64,000 nt of DNA, taken from the NCBI GenBank assembly GCA_050084515.1, contig CM114271.1:48050001-48114000 (forward strand), written 5' to 3'. Position 1 is the stretch's first letter. Each line of letters starts with the position of its first letter. The position numbers and the translations under genes were made by a program. A model generated the notes under the pieces. The model searched no databases. It worked only from the letters and a program-made list of their open reading frames with translations, and was not told the origin of the DNA. Shown in pieces: positions 1 through 11,619 of this stretch. This DNA is from Blasia pusilla. Its lineage: Eukaryota; Marchantiophyta; Marchantiopsida; Blasiales.

Positions 1-186
1 ATGGACAAAAGACAGAGCTTCCGTGTAAGCAAATTCTCTAGTGCCCCGCTGCCCGTGTAACTTAAACAGGAGATGTCCTCCGCTGTTGGCCTTCAATGTA
101 TGTGTGCATGGTAAGAGTGCACGGATGGTTGCAAGTGGATCAAGGTTTGGATTAATGCCTTCTTTCGGAACAACGCAAGTTTCATT

Positions 187-975
187 ATGTGCAAAGCATG
201 CTTGTTTCCGATCGGAGGAAGTGTATCAATCGATCGGACCCTGCTAAATAACTATATCCACCAACCCCACTCATATATCTCGTGCGAGTCAGACAGTCAA
301 ACTGTTTCAAGGTGCTGCTTCCCTACCTCCTCCCCTAAACCCTTCATCCCGGCTTTCTATATCGCACCACATACCTACACTACAACAATCTGGTTTCGAT
401 TGGGTCTCCCCCAACCATCAATGGTTGGTTCGACACATTATGAGTGTCGTCGGAGTCTAGATCCACTTGGTGTGCATTTGGCACGTTGTCTAGTTGGGGA
501 TGAGAGGATAACCACTCACGATGCACTGCTGGATATCCTTTTGTGTATTGCTCGCGATAGTGGCTTCCATGTGCAAAGAGAGAGGCACTACTCCATGCGA
601 AATTCCCTTATCCGTGCTGATCTACACATGACGCGGGAGTCCGAGGTGGTGGTGGCAGATGTTGTAATGACGGATCCTACACAAGAGGCGGTACGATCCC
701 AAGTGGTGGCACAAGGGAGATTGCTACAAGGAGCGGCGGCGGTAAAGAAGACCCATATTTATAGTCGACTTCATGATGGACATCGATTTGTCCCCTCATC
801 CATTGATATGTATGGGGCTATGGGGGAGAGGTTTGATTCGTTCTTTACGGATTGCGCCCATCATCTCCAGTCGAGAAATGGGTTGTCCTTAGCTACTCCG
901 ATTCTTTATTGTAGGCAAAGGGTCTCTATAGCTTTGGAGTGTGCCCATGAAAATGGGCTTTTTTGGCGGGCTTAG
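187..975 (+). pseudogene. C-terminal fragment of a non-LTR-type RT protein (zinc finger + endonuclease-like domain)
   Basis: An open frame of 262 codons. The recognisable part starts near residue 85: a degenerate Cys/His finger with LDPLGVHLARC, then THDALLDILLCIARDSGF, then RADLHM and VVADVVMTDPTQ. This charged order (R..D, then VAD..DPT, then a downstream K and Y) looks like the restriction-endonuclease-like tail found after the RT in some non-LTR retroelement proteins. It ends with a FVPSSIDMYGAMGERFDSFF segment and a stop at 975. No RT core is visible upstream inside the window, so the copy is either cut by the window edge or truncated. The same domain in the opposite orientation lies at 1.4-2.0 kb. 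The domain match is from memory of the family pattern. The endonuclease role is inference. Confidence 0.55.
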
Positions 976-1394
976 GCGATTGGAAACACCAATGTTAGAG
1001 GCCCACTTGGTATTAGTCATAGTTCTCTAGATGTTGTTGATATTGTCTCTATTGTTGGTGAGTTTGGTCGATAGGGAGGGAAGACCCCCTTCTTTCTTTT
1101 CAGCGCACTAAAAAGACTATCATTGCACCTTCTGAGTATATAATAATATCCATTTTATTATTAAAAAAAACCTCAAAAGAGGACAAACAAAGGTAATAAT
1201 ATCTCAAAAGAGGAGACAAAAAATGCATCATGAAAAGCAAAAAGAAAATGACAACTAGCCAACACCAACTCAACGAGCTACACGATTGTTAGCCTGAAAT
1301 GAATCTGACAACAATATTAGTGGTTGGTGAGATGTGAATAGACGACCAAGTGAGTGACCCCCCACCACCTTCACACAACGTATCAATGCCAAGG
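976..1394. other. Spacer between two convergent RT remnants
   Basis: AT-rich, with short A-runs (near 1,160-1,170) and no supported ORF. It lies between the 3' ends of two tail-to-tail copies of the same retroelement type, so it probably holds their 3' untranslated tails. I see no poly(A) tract long enough to mark an end. Confidence 0.4.
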
Positions 1395-3494
1395 CTTATG
1401 CACGTTGTAAGGCCATTGAGATGCATTTCCAAAAATAAGAAGTAACTACATAGAGAGGAGGACTACGGTAAGGGCCAGGTGATGATTCTCGAGGGAGTGG
1501 TGAGCACATGTTTTTAGGAAAGTATCAAAAGAAACATGTAAATGACCGAATACTTCCACTACAAAATGAAAAAAGTCCATCAGTCGCATGCCTCACAGCA
1601 TAACTTAACGATGTAGCTACTTTGGCCGCCGAAGCTTTGGTATGTGCAGCTTGATACACCAAGTCATAATGTGTTGGATCAGCAACCATCATATCATCTA
1701 GTGTCCGGAATCCACCTCGAGACATAACAAGATCAACTCTCCGACGACAGGTTGCTTGTGTGGTTGAAGGTAGGGCATGGAGCTGATCTTGCGCAACGGT
1801 GTACCCTTCAGTACGAGCCACCGATGCTACTGCCACTCTAATGGCATCATGTTTGGCCATTTATTCTCCACCATATACACATCGGAGAATATGGATACCC
1901 TTTGCATCAATGGGATCTCTACATACACAATTCGGCATACCTAACAAGGAAGGATGGGGAAGTACGAGGCGTGACCGCTAAGCTATCGTGAATATACTTC
2001 AAGGAAGACGAAATGGAAGAAAAAAAGGATTTGCACTAAGCCACGCCCCCGCTCCTCTACCCGCACATGACCGCAGACGAGGTCGATGAGCGTTAGAGGA
2101 TGCCTAAGAGAGAATGATGGAAAATTTGATTTGCTACAAATTCTCAGAGATATGCTCTTGTAGTCAATCAAGCCCTTCCATAATCAATTGATGGAAAGGG
2201 GGTTGAATTGCTTGTGTAGCAAGAGGAAGAAGAGCTCGGGCGGATCTCAATTATTCTTAAAATAACAGGTCCCCCTCCTCTACATGGGCGACATGATCCA
2301 TCAAGAAAGGTGTATCTCCTTGGAGAAACCTTGAAGCCATAATCGATGTGACCAACACCCAACTTCCCAAATAAGGTGTTGGAGCAGATGCATATATGGA
2401 GGAAATCCCTACCCCTCCAAAAGAAATAGGCATGATATCTTATCGTGAAGCCAAGACACCATCCTCTCCCTCAAATGTATTCGGGCCAAGAAATTGACCA
2501 AAAGTTGCCAAGATAGAAGCATCAAAAGAGGCCAACCGATGTAAGAACCTTGCAAAGGGAGGACAAGTGCGAAGAATGTCATAGAAAATATTGGGAGATA
2601 ATCCCATAAGCCACTTGGGGATCCCTAGATGAGGTAACAAATGAAGCCATTCCACCTCTTTCAAAAGGGCCTCATCTAAGAACTTTGAGACATAGTCGAT
2701 GAAGCCATTTGGGATCCCAAGAACCTTAACCCCTTCAATGCATATGGGAAAATCATGAGTAGGTGGGATGAATGTTGAGGGAAGGCATGAAGGAGACCAC
2801 GCCCGACATTTACAATGATTTACTATGTTAGACTTTAAGGTTTAAGAAAGAGAATTGCTCCACAAAATGGGTATAAGCAAGAAACACTTCTTAGATGGAG
2901 GACCTATACTATAAGTGTCATTATGAATAGAAGGGAAAAGACAAAATGGAAATTCTTGGGCTGATGCTCAAAGGGCACAAAAATGGCCAATGGCAAAGAG
3001 TAGGCCATCCATGGGATCACCGTGACGTGTGTCACAAGCTGATTGGAGAATATTCTATTCCTCGGAAGTAGCATGATGAGAATAGATAATGGGCATGTCA
3101 TAGGCATAGAAGGAGCCGAAAAATGGAATGAGACTCACAATTTTTCCTCTTGTATAACGTAACTCATGAGAGATGTCCGCACAAGAAATTGAATTGAATG
3201 CGTTAGCCACATCAACTTAGATTGCTATCCACTCTAGATGAATATTAAGAGTGGAGTGAATCCCATGCACAATAGCCTCGCAACCACCAGTGGTTGCCAC
3301 TCCAAATTGATGAGGAAATAAGTGGACACTAAATTGAGGAAAAAATTGCAAGCACACGTATCGACTAACCAAGCGGTATAAAACCTCTCCATTAGCCAAA
3401 GGAAGGAGACTTGAAGGAGGCTTGTCCATAGCCAACAAACAACAAGCCCTAAGAGCCTAGAGATAGAGAATGGGAGACGAAATTGTGCACACAC
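1395..3494 (-). pseudogene. Degenerate non-LTR-type reverse transcriptase with endonuclease-like C-terminus
   Basis: Reading the minus strand across several frames gives one collinear protein. RT motifs come first: LANGEVLYRLVSRYVC, HQFGVATTGGCEAIVHG, then DVANAFNSIS (motif A, catalytic D) at about 3.2 kb. A decayed motif B (GDPMDGLLFAIGHF) follows, then a motif-C relic SIHNDTYSIGP in which the usual A-D-D-T has become H-N-D-T. Near 2.75 kb comes EGVKVLGIPNGF, then a thumb-like stretch to SFGGVGISSIYASAPTPYL. At 1.4-2.0 kb there is a zinc-finger relic with GIHILRC, then AKHDAIRVAVASVARTEGY and DDMMVADPTHYDLVYQAA, matching the plus-strand copy at 187-975. In-frame stops and frameshifts (near 3,050, 2,440 and 1,860) make it dead. 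The RT assignment is firm. The exact clade is not settled. Confidence 0.7.
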
Positions 3495-4604
3495 CTTATA
3501 TAGAGAGACAAAGCAGCTTGTTAAATATGTCGGGATAAAGCAATCGCAAAGATGCTTAAAAATCCTCCTTGATATCCCGCTTGCTAATAATTGAGGAGAA
3601 TGAAGAAAATCCCTTGTGAAAACCTACAAGTCAAGCTCCAAGTCAAGATCCGTTGCATAGTCTTCCACAAAAGATGATGCATCGTCACTTGAAGGAGGAT
3701 GAAGAGCTTTTAAGAAAGCCACTGTGTCTGCACTTAGAACCACTAGAGAGAGAGGACCCAATGCTCAAGCCGCATGTGAAAACTCACCAACTTGCCCCAA
3801 AAGTAGACTTCACCGAAGACGTTGTTATATTGAAGGCCTCCCATGATTGGCACGTTGAGTGGGATGAGCCACACCTAAGGCCTTTGCTTGAAGTACACGC
3901 TCATTCTAAAGATTCTTCCAATCCCCAAACATAAAGCACTAAATACGTGTCGAGGTTTCACGATTACCCGTCGCACCATGTCCCTTGGAGGGAGGACTAA
4001 AACCCATTGTGGGAAGAGTAATAGGAGATACCAAGCATTGATATCTGTGGGAACATGCGCTAATTAACATTTCGAATGGGAAAAGAAAACGTTTTTTGGT
4101 GATGGGGCGAAGAGCAATAGAAATGCGAGTGTAGGGACAAGGACGATGGAGTCCTAGATAGAAAGAGCAAAAGAGATCAATGTGGCTTAACTAGGTCCAA
4201 GAAGTTTTCATGGGGAGTGCAATAGGAGTAGGTATCGGTTTGGGGATTGAAGACCCATGCGGAGATCAATAGTACCGTTGATGTCATTAGGAGCAAACTC
4301 CTTACCACAAGATATGCAAGGAGCCTTTGGAACAAATGCACAAGTAGAAGGATTACAAGGAGAGGAGGTGGGAGATGCATGAGGTGGTGATGGACGATGA
4401 TGAGGGGGTAAATAGGTTGGGGAAGGAGGAGGATGAAGAGGGGAGATAACAGTAGAATAGATGGGAGTTGGAAGCAAGGCACAAATGAGATATGTGAGGA
4501 TGGCAAAGTAGTAGGTTTTGGTAATAGTGGATCAATATTAGGCTCAATAGAATAAGACAAAGAGGGGAGGAAAGGAGAATCGGGAAGAAATATAGCGAGT
4601 GTAA
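3495..4604 (-). other. Probable 5' part of the minus-strand RT element, too decayed to read
   Basis: Minus-strand frames here give proline-rich and leucine-rich fragments, one with a CISCGKEF motif near 4.3 kb that could be a finger relic. The position just upstream of the RT core suggests the element's N-terminal region, but no domain can be named. The plus-strand frame at 3,653-3,934 shows no family resemblance. Confidence 0.25.
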
Positions 4605-6722
4605 TGGTGGGGGCTTGTATTCTGGAAGGAGAGAGAAAGAGAGGAGAGTCTCTCTTCTAAAAGGACAAAATCCTAGAACTCTCTTCAAACCTTTCCACTA
4701 TTTTAAAATTTTCTCCTCTACTTAAAATTCAAGAAATGTTTTAAAGAGAGTAACAAGTGGACCAAGTTGGGGCGTCGACTAACATCATTTTTCACATTTG
4801 GATGGGAAGATAGAACACTGGAGACCACTTCAAACATGCTTAAATAACTCTCTATGTAGGCCAGTGTTATGGGGCAGGTAGGAGGGTATCTTATTAATGC
4901 AGATCCATTAGATGGGATTTTAGCAATACTAAACTAATCAAAGCCCCGTTCAAAATACACTCTGACTATGGGGTCTAGCCCAAGACTCTTATCCGCATTC
5001 CCAACACATTGTCATTTTCATTTGAGAAAGAGGAGAGGTGATTTGGTGAAGTTTGTAGAAATTGGAGGTTTCAAAATTTCCAACAATGATTCACAAGACT
5101 CAAAGGCCACGAATGACTTAGAAGACTTGGGTCACGAATAGGTACATGGAGTTTTTAGAAGGCTGATAGGCATTTGGCAACTATGTTTAAACCCACATGC
5201 CAAAAGTGAAGGAAGCCAACAAGAATGCCTAAAGGATGGACTTAGAGCAAAAGAGTAGCAATCAAGCAGCCAACTTGTCAAAATCTGACAAGTTCGAGGC
5301 CGTCAAAAGTGAAGAAACAAAGAAGCACCACACGATGAACAAAAAAGAAAGAGAATGACATAAATAGAAGCCTATCATCATGACATGCAACATGTCGGAA
5401 TCCGATAGGTTGCATGACATGATGTAAGAAAAAGAAAAAAATGGTACTAGAAACACTACGAGCAACCTGGATAGATTTTGGGCTCTTTATTTCGAACTCC
5501 AACCTCATTCTCGACATTTCGTCAGAATTCAACAACCGGTCATTACAGTCTTGGAGATAAAGGAACTCAGAGAGAATTGGTCATATGACCTACAAATGAA
5601 GATATGACAAGAAACCTACAATTTCCATTCTGATCAACGGTGAGAGAAAAAAAATAGCGGATAACAACCTATTCCAAAAAAAGGATAATAACCTATCGTA
5701 TATGTGTAGATAAGACAAGAACCCCACACATTCAGATCAAAGATTACAAAAAAGAGAGAGAAACTCAAGTCACAAAGATCTACAACTCGTCCAAATCCGA
5801 TTGGTTGCATGACATGATGTAAGGAAAAGGGTAGGAGAAAGTTTTGTCATGAGGGGCTATATGAATAAATGTTAGGAAACACAAGTTCCATTCAGACGTG
5901 CAACCCGTCGGAATCTGACAGGTTGCAAGAGAGTAGAGGAAGAGATGAAAAGTTTAAAGATAAATCCCAGAGGAAACAAATAAAAAGATAAGGAAAATAA
6001 TGTCACCTCTTACAACGTGTTGGAATCCAACATGTTGCAAGCATTGTCTTTGGTTATTTATTTTGCAATCCTTCGGAATCCGACGAGTTGCAAGCAAGTA
6101 GAACTAACCATAAGAGGTAACCATAGACCTATTTTAGAAAGATTGAACCAATCGGAAAGCAAAACATGACCAAAAAAATCCCCAATTAGACATACACCCG
6201 GTCAAAATCCGATTGGTTGCGAGCCACCAAAATTTCCCAATAGAAACCAAGAGAGTCCATACAAAGAAAAGCCAAAAGTGCAAAATCACTTCATGAATGT
6301 GTGAAAACATGGAAGTCCTTTATTACAATCCGATCGCAACTCGGAAATTTACATTTGATTTCCTAAACTAGAAAGTCTAGTTTATGATCTCTAATGCCTC
6401 ATCATCTACAAGAATACTCCTTACTCTCCTCGGTTCATGTACAATAGAAATCTCTGAAGAAACAAGTGGCTTCAAAAGCTTTTCCCCCCTAGGTATACCA
6501 TATGGTTCCCAACGCCTTTCCCAAAAATATATCTTGTATGGTCTGCAAGATGACGCCCATCCAATATCAACACGTGCTCCACCGCTTGAAACCACTACAT
6601 CCCATATCCCAAACGCTTGAATTGATTGAACCCGATAAATCAATTGAGCTCACTCGTCATTAGTGGTTTGCTCTTCCAAAATGATTTTCGGCCTTGGCCG
6701 CTCTATTTTTGGGATCACAAGT
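4605..6722. repeat. Palindrome-bearing repeat block, copy 1
   Basis: This block aligns by eye along its length to 58,345-61,918. Anchors include the GAGAGTCTCTCTTCTAAAA stretch (4,644; 58,374), AAAATACACTC (4,951; 58,685), CATGGAG near 5,146 and 59,499, AGCCAACAAGAATGCC (5,214; 59,569) and CCGCTTGAAACCACTAC (6,580; 61,785). Similarity starts at about 4,605 and fades after a GTAGTGA near 6,720. Copy 1 lacks the two insertions present in copy 2. It carries seven of the short palindromes described separately. I see no LTR pair, target duplication or coding capacity inside it, so the element class is unknown. Confidence 0.65.
5270..6222. repeat. Palindrome cluster A (7 units)
   Basis: Imperfect palindromes of about 27-30 bp with half-site close to GCAACCCGTCGGA followed by its reverse complement. 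They start near 5270, 5387, 5783, 5899, 6012, 6064 and 6194. Several intervals are 113-117 bp, as in cluster F. The unit at 6012 reads CAACGTGTTGGA / TCCAACATGTTG, so both arms carry the same departure from consensus. Confidence 0.75.
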
Positions 6723-7211
6723 AGTGAGAGTGGTATCACTACCAATGGCTCTGCTCGTGGTGCACTTTTCCTCGGAGGCGAGTTGTATACTCCCACCATC
6801 CTTTTCTAGTATGCCTTTGCCTCCTTGCAAAGGTCAAATAGTTCCTACCTTCCCTCGAGGCATAGTATGTTCCTTCCACTCTGTCAAACACCTCTAATAT
6901 TTATCCCTTATAGGCAGACCAAGTCCAAGACCAAGTCACCCAGTCTGGAGTAGAGCTACATGAGCGTCTACATGAGCTCGAGTGACTTCTCCTTTCCTCC
7001 AAGCATAGGTGTACCTTCTTGCATGAAAATTCCCAAGGGGGCATTGTAAAGGCTATCCAATTTGAACCCATCAAGGGATGGATCAACTCGATTCGGGATC
7101 CCAAACACCTAGAAATTGTGCTCCGATTTGACAAAAAAATTATACATAAGGGTACTCAATCTGTGCAAAAGACAATGGCAAAAGGATGTCAGCTTTAAGG
7201 AGAAAGAAGCA
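6723..7211. other. Non-coding stretch inside the palindrome zone
   Basis: Nothing recognisable. Short overlapping frames on both strands show no family resemblance. It lies between block copy 1 and palindrome cluster B. Confidence 0.35.
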
Positions 7212-7212
7212 A

Positions 7213-7488
7213 GCAACCCATAAAAAACCAACGGGTTGCTCTACAATTAGGAGAGAATTATAGTTGCAACCCATCAAAAACCAACGGGTTGCAAGGTCTA
7301 GTAAGCCACCCGTTGGGTTCCAACTGGTTGCTCTATAACACTCAAAATAGTGGATCTACAACCCGTCGCGTTCCGACGGGTTGCAATTCGAGTCTTCTGG
7401 CTCTATATGCAACCTGCTGGTGTCCGATGGGTTGCACTTCAGCTCACAACACAATTTCCCGCAACCCATCAAAATTTAACGAGTTTAA
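7213..7488. repeat. Palindrome cluster B (6 units, about 50-bp period)
   Basis: Six palindromes start near 7213, 7264, 7306, 7358, 7408 and 7461, giving intervals of about 51, 42, 52, 50 and 53 bp: a unit of about 28 bp alternating with a unique spacer of about 22 bp. The unit at 7358 is the closest to consensus (ACAACCCGTCGCG / TTCCGACGGGTTGCA). The regular spacing superficially resembles a CRISPR array, but units are palindromic and divergent and the host is a plant. Confidence 0.8.
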
Positions 7489-8352
7489 TGTCCGACCCAA
7501 ATGTTTGAAACAAATCATATAAAAAAGCAACAGAGTTTGTTTTTTGGGACATACGTAGAGTTCCTTTGATAGAGATCTCAATGGATAGTCATTCTTGATC
7601 ACCGGAGATTGGGCTATCCGCCACTTCAAAGATCTCTTCATGCATTGAAGATTGAAGAGCTTGACTTTTCTCCTTCCAGTTGGAACCAAGAAACATCCCC
7701 TCTACTCATATACGCGTCCGCGAAAGAAAAGAAAAGCGCGATCTTGTCGGAAGTTAGTGGAGTCCCTAAGGTAAATCTACTACAAGGAGGTCCACTTCCA
7801 CCTCCTCAACTACCCCATGGAAAATCTATGGGCTGTGCCCATTCGGAGAAGCTCTTGTCCTAAAACAATTAGCTTCTTAATTGCAACGGTGGACTCTTGA
7901 CTAGAAAAAACTCTAAAGTTCATCCAAGAGAGAGGTTTGATGGATCATGATAGTGATCCTGCTCATACTGTCTCTGCGCCTGCCTACGAATGATGGAGTG
8001 TATTCCACATCCTTATTTCCTCCGTTGGAGGATCTTGGCACCTCCTGCTTTTGCTTCTCGCAAGTTTGATGTCTTCTTGTTGGGGTTTAAGTAGCTTCGG
8101 ACTCTACAAGCATCTTTTTTTAGACGACTCCCTTGTCTGTCCTTTGCATCTTGAGGATTTTTCCTAAGAAATCCTTGACCCCTTTGCCTTCGCTTTCAAG
8201 CCCGGTGTGGATTTATCCTTGGCTGTAACCACCTTGGAGACCAACTCAACGGTCTCGATGGCTTGCTCCTCCGCATCACCTTCAAACTATTCCTTAACCT
8301 TCTATAGATTGGGGATGTCATCCTTGCCAACAACGATTGGATCATAGACCAC
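7489..8352. other. Non-coding / decayed stretch
   Basis: No supported gene. Plus-strand frames at 7,609-7,863 are open but resemble nothing. It separates palindrome cluster B from minus-strand lysine-rich ORF fragments and may be the 3' region of the same element. Confidence 0.3.
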
Positions 8353-9480
8353 TTATAGGTTCTTGTCAATCATGTCTTTTGGGTCGTTGAAGTCCAACCA
8401 GATTGGATAATTCAACACTTCCCAGTCACACATATCCTGCCCCATCTCCATGTCGTACATGGAGAATCCCTCTCCATTTGGAAGAGAAGCCAAAAATTTG
8501 CATGCGGCAGGATATTTTATCCATGTACTTGCATTCACACAGGAGATGAGGAACCTGTACACCATCTGATGGGAAACTCATTGCCGGGATGAATCAGCCG
8601 CTTGTTCCATAAGATCCCTCTTTTTCTTTGCAAAATCTTGGTTCTTTGCGTCGCCAATTTCCTTGTCGAAATCTGCTTGTGGGAGGATATGATTTTTTAA
8701 CATCGTTATCAGTCCGGGGGTTTTTTTCCGCCTTATCACGAATGTCATCCAACCACAGTTTGTAGTCCTCAACAGCCTCTAGGTTGGCCTCTTGCGGAAC
8801 AGGCTTAGTCTTCTTGAGCTCGGCTTGGAGACTTGCGATCATGGACTTCCCGAGCAGCCGCAATGCATCCCACAAGGACCATTCTCTTAGCTAGTGAGAG
8901 ATTACAGGGTGTGACAACCCAGGCGGGTGGTGTGCCTCCCGCTTCTGGGCCTTCGTCCCCTTGAGACTCATTTTAATTAGTCAAATACGCCTTAATTTCT
9001 GAAATCCGAGAAAGGGTAAACTTGTGGACACGATCTAGAGAAATCTTCTCTCCAATTCGACCGTATGGATCTTCGTCCCTCTTCCGCTGGAATTTTTTTA
9101 TCGCCTTCAACTCCTTGTAGAAGTCTTGGCCGAGTTCACGGCTCAACACAATGATGTAGCACTGTATTTTGCTCACTATGTACTTTCTGGCTGCTGACAC
9201 AACAGCCTGGATAAATTTTGCTCGCTCCGACGTTGAAATGTTTTCCCACTGCTCCAACTCCAGTGTTGCGCTTTTCCTCGCTGCCTGGATTTGTTACCAA
9301 CATAAAATGGTGATAGCTGCATCTTGGGAGATGAATTTATTTGCCCCAAGTCTTCTTTTTGATCTGTGCTCTCTTGGCGAGCATCTCATCCACTAAGTCG
9401 TCTCCCAAGAATCCTTTGTACTGCGATGGGTGTGTTGTAAGCACCTTATTCACTTTGTTGCATTCCTCAATCCAGTGATG
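8353..9480 (-). pseudogene. Unidentified broken minus-strand ORF (charged, helical)
   Basis: Read leftward from about 9,480, the minus strand gives HHWIEECNKVNKVL, then EMLAKRAQIKKKTWGK and a stop. It continues in other frames with MEQWENISTSERAKFIQAVV (9,257-8,973), a lysine-rich segment with YKLWLDDIRDKAEK (8,875-8,594) and WLDFNDPKDMIDK (8,565-8,353). The pieces are collinear, rich in K/E and predicted helical, and each ends in a stop or frameshift. I do not recognise the family. Palindromes at 9.54-9.78 kb lie just upstream. A gag-like or element-encoded accessory protein is possible by analogy with the zinc-knuckle ORF at 63.4-64 kb, but there is no direct motif. Confidence 0.35.
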
Positions 9481-9542
9481 GGTGAAGTTCCCCACTGAGA
9501 CAATCCTCCAATAGTCAACCCAATGTAAGAATTATGATCTCC

Positions 9543-9780
9543 TACAACCCGTCAGATTCTGACACGTTTTACACGGTATCAAAGAAGAAAGTATGTATGG
9601 CAGATGTTGTAGGGACTAACTGCAATCCGTCAAACTTTGACAGGTTGCACCAAGCATTTGGAGATCACCTCTATGAAAGGTTCACAATGAAGTTGTAGAA
9701 ACCCATCTGAGTTCGTCAGGTTGCTCATCGATGATATCGGCCTAGAGTGGTGCAAACCGTGGAAGTCCGACGGGTTGCAA
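9543..9780. repeat. Palindrome cluster C (4 units)
   Basis: Units begin near 9543, 9620, 9694 and 9751. The last reads TGCAAACCGTGGAAG / TCCGACGGGTTGCA. Divergence is higher than in cluster B but the GGGTTGC / GCAACCC arms remain. Confidence 0.7.
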
Positions 9781-10025
9781 TCAGGCCCCAAAAGCGCAAG
9801 TCATACATTCAGAGTTCTAGTAATGTGTGTCCAAAAACCTGCTTGCAGGATGGTCTATTGAACTAGTCTTGGAAGCCCTAAATGCGCCCTCGGCGAAGAA
9901 GATGATTCTTCTCCTGCTTTTTCAGAGATGTCCACCATCTCCACGCTTCAGGTCCTCATCGCCTCCTCAACGATCTCCGGAATATATATCATCATCAGTT
10001 CTTTCGTTCATAGTTCCTCTGGACT

Positions 10026-10280
10026 TCAAGTAGGAGACGTCCTCCATTTCAACTCTATCCGTAGGACGTGCGGGACTTTCTTATTCCATGGTGATAGCCT
10101 TCTCCTTTCACACTTCCGCGCTTTTGCCAATTCAGTCCTCCTCGCGGCGGCATTTTGATGCTTCTTCTCTTTATTCTCATCCGCAATCCTTTTCTTCATC
10201 GCCTTGGACGCCTCTGCCTTGGCGTTTCGCTTAGCGAGTTGCTCCATAGCAAGCTTTGCCTCCAACTCTTGCGTGGGCAT
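10026..10280 (-). pseudogene. Unidentified coiled-coil-like ORF fragment
   Basis: An 84-codon minus-strand frame, almost entirely A/K/E/R in its first 60 residues (for example KKRIADENKEKKHQN). It looks like a helical or coiled-coil segment with no domain signature. It lies upstream of and on the same strand as the 8.35-9.48 kb fragments and could be their N-terminal part, separated by palindrome cluster C. Low-complexity composition makes any family call unsafe. Confidence 0.3.
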
Positions 10281-10847
10281 TTATGCTTCCTTCTCTCACT
10301 CCTCAATCTCTTGTTTCCTGATGTCTGTTGCCGAGCGTTGGCCAAGAAAAGTCAACAAAGGAGTCTTGTTTGACTTGGGAGTGGTGCTCCCAACCTCTCG
10401 GGAGTGTGGCGCTCCCAACCTTTGTGGCTTGGGGCTTTTCTCTCATTATTCTAATTTTCAAAGATATGCAGAATAGGAGGAAATCTCAGACCTTAGTGGA
10501 AAAAATGACTAGATGATCGACTTCTCGACAGACGTGATGAGTCAAACCTCAAAGCGTCATCACCTTCCTGACAACTTATATTCATCATCGACCCTCAAAG
10601 CATTGTCACCTTGCAGTGAAGGAGTATTTATGTTAACTGTTGTGACCAGCAGACGCGGGGTGCTTAACTGTCGATAGGAGTCATTGGAGGATGAAGAGGT
10701 GGAAGTGAAATCATAGAATGAAAAAGAAACATGAATCAAATACGGGCCTTATATAGTTTCTTGGTCGTTGAACTCACCGTTGGTTATAGGGAACCGTTCG
10801 ACCGATGGCGACGTGTGGCCGTTACAATGCTCTCTATGTGGGAACCG
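10281..10847. other. Non-coding stretch
   Basis: No gene supported. Around 10,500-10,620 two phrases on CCTCAAAGC(G/A) and TCATCACCTT/TGTCACCTT recur about 55 bp apart, a small diverged duplication. Confidence 0.3.
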
Positions 10848-11375
10848 TGCAACCCGTGGCACTCTAATGGTTTGCATAGCAACACTGTACCCTTACGATG
10901 CGTGGACCCCGTGCAACCCGTTGGAGTCCGACGGGTTGCACAGACAAAGTTGGCCAATACTGTTCCAATCCGTCCTCAAGGTGGATGGGTCGCGTGCAAC
11001 CTATCGCAACCGGACGGATTGCACGGCGATGTTGTTGCGTCTTGAGAACCCCATGCAACCCGTCAAGATCAGATCGGTCCATCCTCTAGGTGGGGCATCT
11101 GCAACCTTTCACAACTCGACGGGTTGCTATAGCGATAGTGGACTGCCCCACGATTCGGGTTCATCGCCCGTGGGATGGCGTGGACCATATCGACGGGTTG
11201 CGACAGGGACATCCAGCTGGCCCAATCTTTTATCTGGCTGACCGAGTGCAATCCATTGCGGTCCAACGGATTCCACTTTGGCAAATTTCTTAACTTTCTC
11301 ATCCATCATTTTGATTTTTGCTGCAATCTGTCAAAATTCGACGGATTGCAACCTAACAGAATCTGACGGGTTGTA
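10848..11375. repeat. Palindrome cluster D (about 8 units, GC-rich)
   Basis: Units start near 10848, 10911, 10994, 11053, 11100, 11246, 11321 and 11348, with a half unit near 11190. The unit at 10911 is nearly perfect out to 15 bp per arm (GTGCAACCCGTTGGA / TCCGACGGGTTGCAC). The spacers here are more GC-rich than in the other clusters. Confidence 0.75.
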
Positions 11376-11619
11376 CTCACCTCGTGAATGGGCCAATTGG
11401 AGCCAAAATCAACGTGTTTAATCCCATAGGTTGAGTTTTAGGGTTAGACTTTCCTTGGTCCAACCAGCAACCGATAGTGAAACCTAACAATCAACTGCGT
11501 GTCGGAGAATTTAGGTTAGAATTTGAACAATCACTATTCACTATAAATTCAACATTCTCATTCTCATTCTCATTCTAATTTTTATTCTCGCCTTGGTGGA
11601 ATCATCTCTACTATCATCT
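11376..11619. other. Non-coding spacer
   Basis: Follows palindrome cluster D. It contains a short CATTCT repeat (near 11,551-11,575) and no ORF of note. Confidence 0.3.

Noticed and set aside
6377-6643. Overlapping 78-88 codon frames on both strands
   Set aside because: The homologous region at 61.55-61.82 kb does not keep either frame open, so neither is likely to be coding.
7213-7488. CRISPR-like repeat-spacer array
   Set aside because: Units are palindromic, divergent and dispersed in six clusters; the DNA is plant nuclear and no cas-like gene is present.
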